Of a DNA stretch of 5,854 bases, positions 5,449 through 5,854 are shown in pieces. Every line of letters starts with the position of its first letter. The first letter of the stretch is position 1. The position numbers and the translations under genes were made by a program. Source of the stretch: JAADHY01 sp964428935 (GTDB lineage Bacteria > Planctomycetota > Planctomycetia > Planctomycetales > Planctomycetaceae); assembly GCA_964428935.1 (NCBI GenBank), contig CAYSAG010000324.1, forward strand, positions 1 through 5,854. Direction: 5' to 3'. The notes under the pieces are model-generated. The model saw nothing but the letters and a program-made list of their open reading frames with translations, was not told the DNA's origin and did not search any database.

Positions 5449-5854
<406 letters not shown>

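Overview
The window looks like a piece of a GC-rich bacterial chromosome, most likely a member of the Planctomycetota. This is inferred from gene content: a Tat-exported Gfo/Idh/MocA oxidoreductase, a Tat-exported ThuA-domain protein, and a large FAD-dependent oxidoreductase with a C-terminal HEAT-like part. That combination, with roomy intergenic gaps, is typical of the phylum. I could not run a 23S or 5S rRNA search, so the assignment is tentative and no genus is claimed.

Positions 1-2192 (+) hold the 3' part of a large flavoprotein gene whose start lies left of the window. Its visible part has three blocks: the tail of what appears to be a first FAD-oxidoreductase domain, a complete second FAD domain with a clear GxGxxG motif, and a helical HEAT-like C-terminus. 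After a 278-base structured gap comes a Gfo/Idh/MocA dehydrogenase (2471-3784, +). After another 231-base gap comes a ThuA-like protein (4016-4882, +). Both of the latter begin with an RRxFL twin-arginine signal and have good ribosome binding sites. They are therefore probably folded in the cytoplasm and exported, the dehydrogenase with its nicotinamide cofactor bound. A Gfo/Idh/MocA enzyme beside a ThuA protein recalls the ThuB/ThuA pair of rhizobial disaccharide oxidation, so an extracytoplasmic keto-sugar route is a reasonable but unproven guess. The gaps and internal hairpins suggest a loose gene cluster, not a tightly coupled operon.

From 4883 to 5183 there is no protein gene. The region carries a terminator-like hairpin for the plus strand, a pair of mutually exclusive GC-rich hairpins, and a perfect 26-base palindrome with a T tract that ends the rRNA operon on the minus strand. 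Positions 5184-5296 are a complete 5S rRNA gene (minus strand). Positions 5297-5448 are the 23S-5S spacer, with two strong hairpins and no tRNA. Positions 5449-5854 are the 3' end of a 23S rRNA gene (minus strand, running off the right edge). The protein genes and the rRNA operon converge, and the terminator region separates them.

I see no mobile element, CRISPR array, phage gene or tRNA. Nothing here is clearly a new system. The most interesting points are the apparent tandem FAD domains fused to a HEAT-like tail, the exported Gfo/ThuA pair, and the structured intergenic RNA-like regions.
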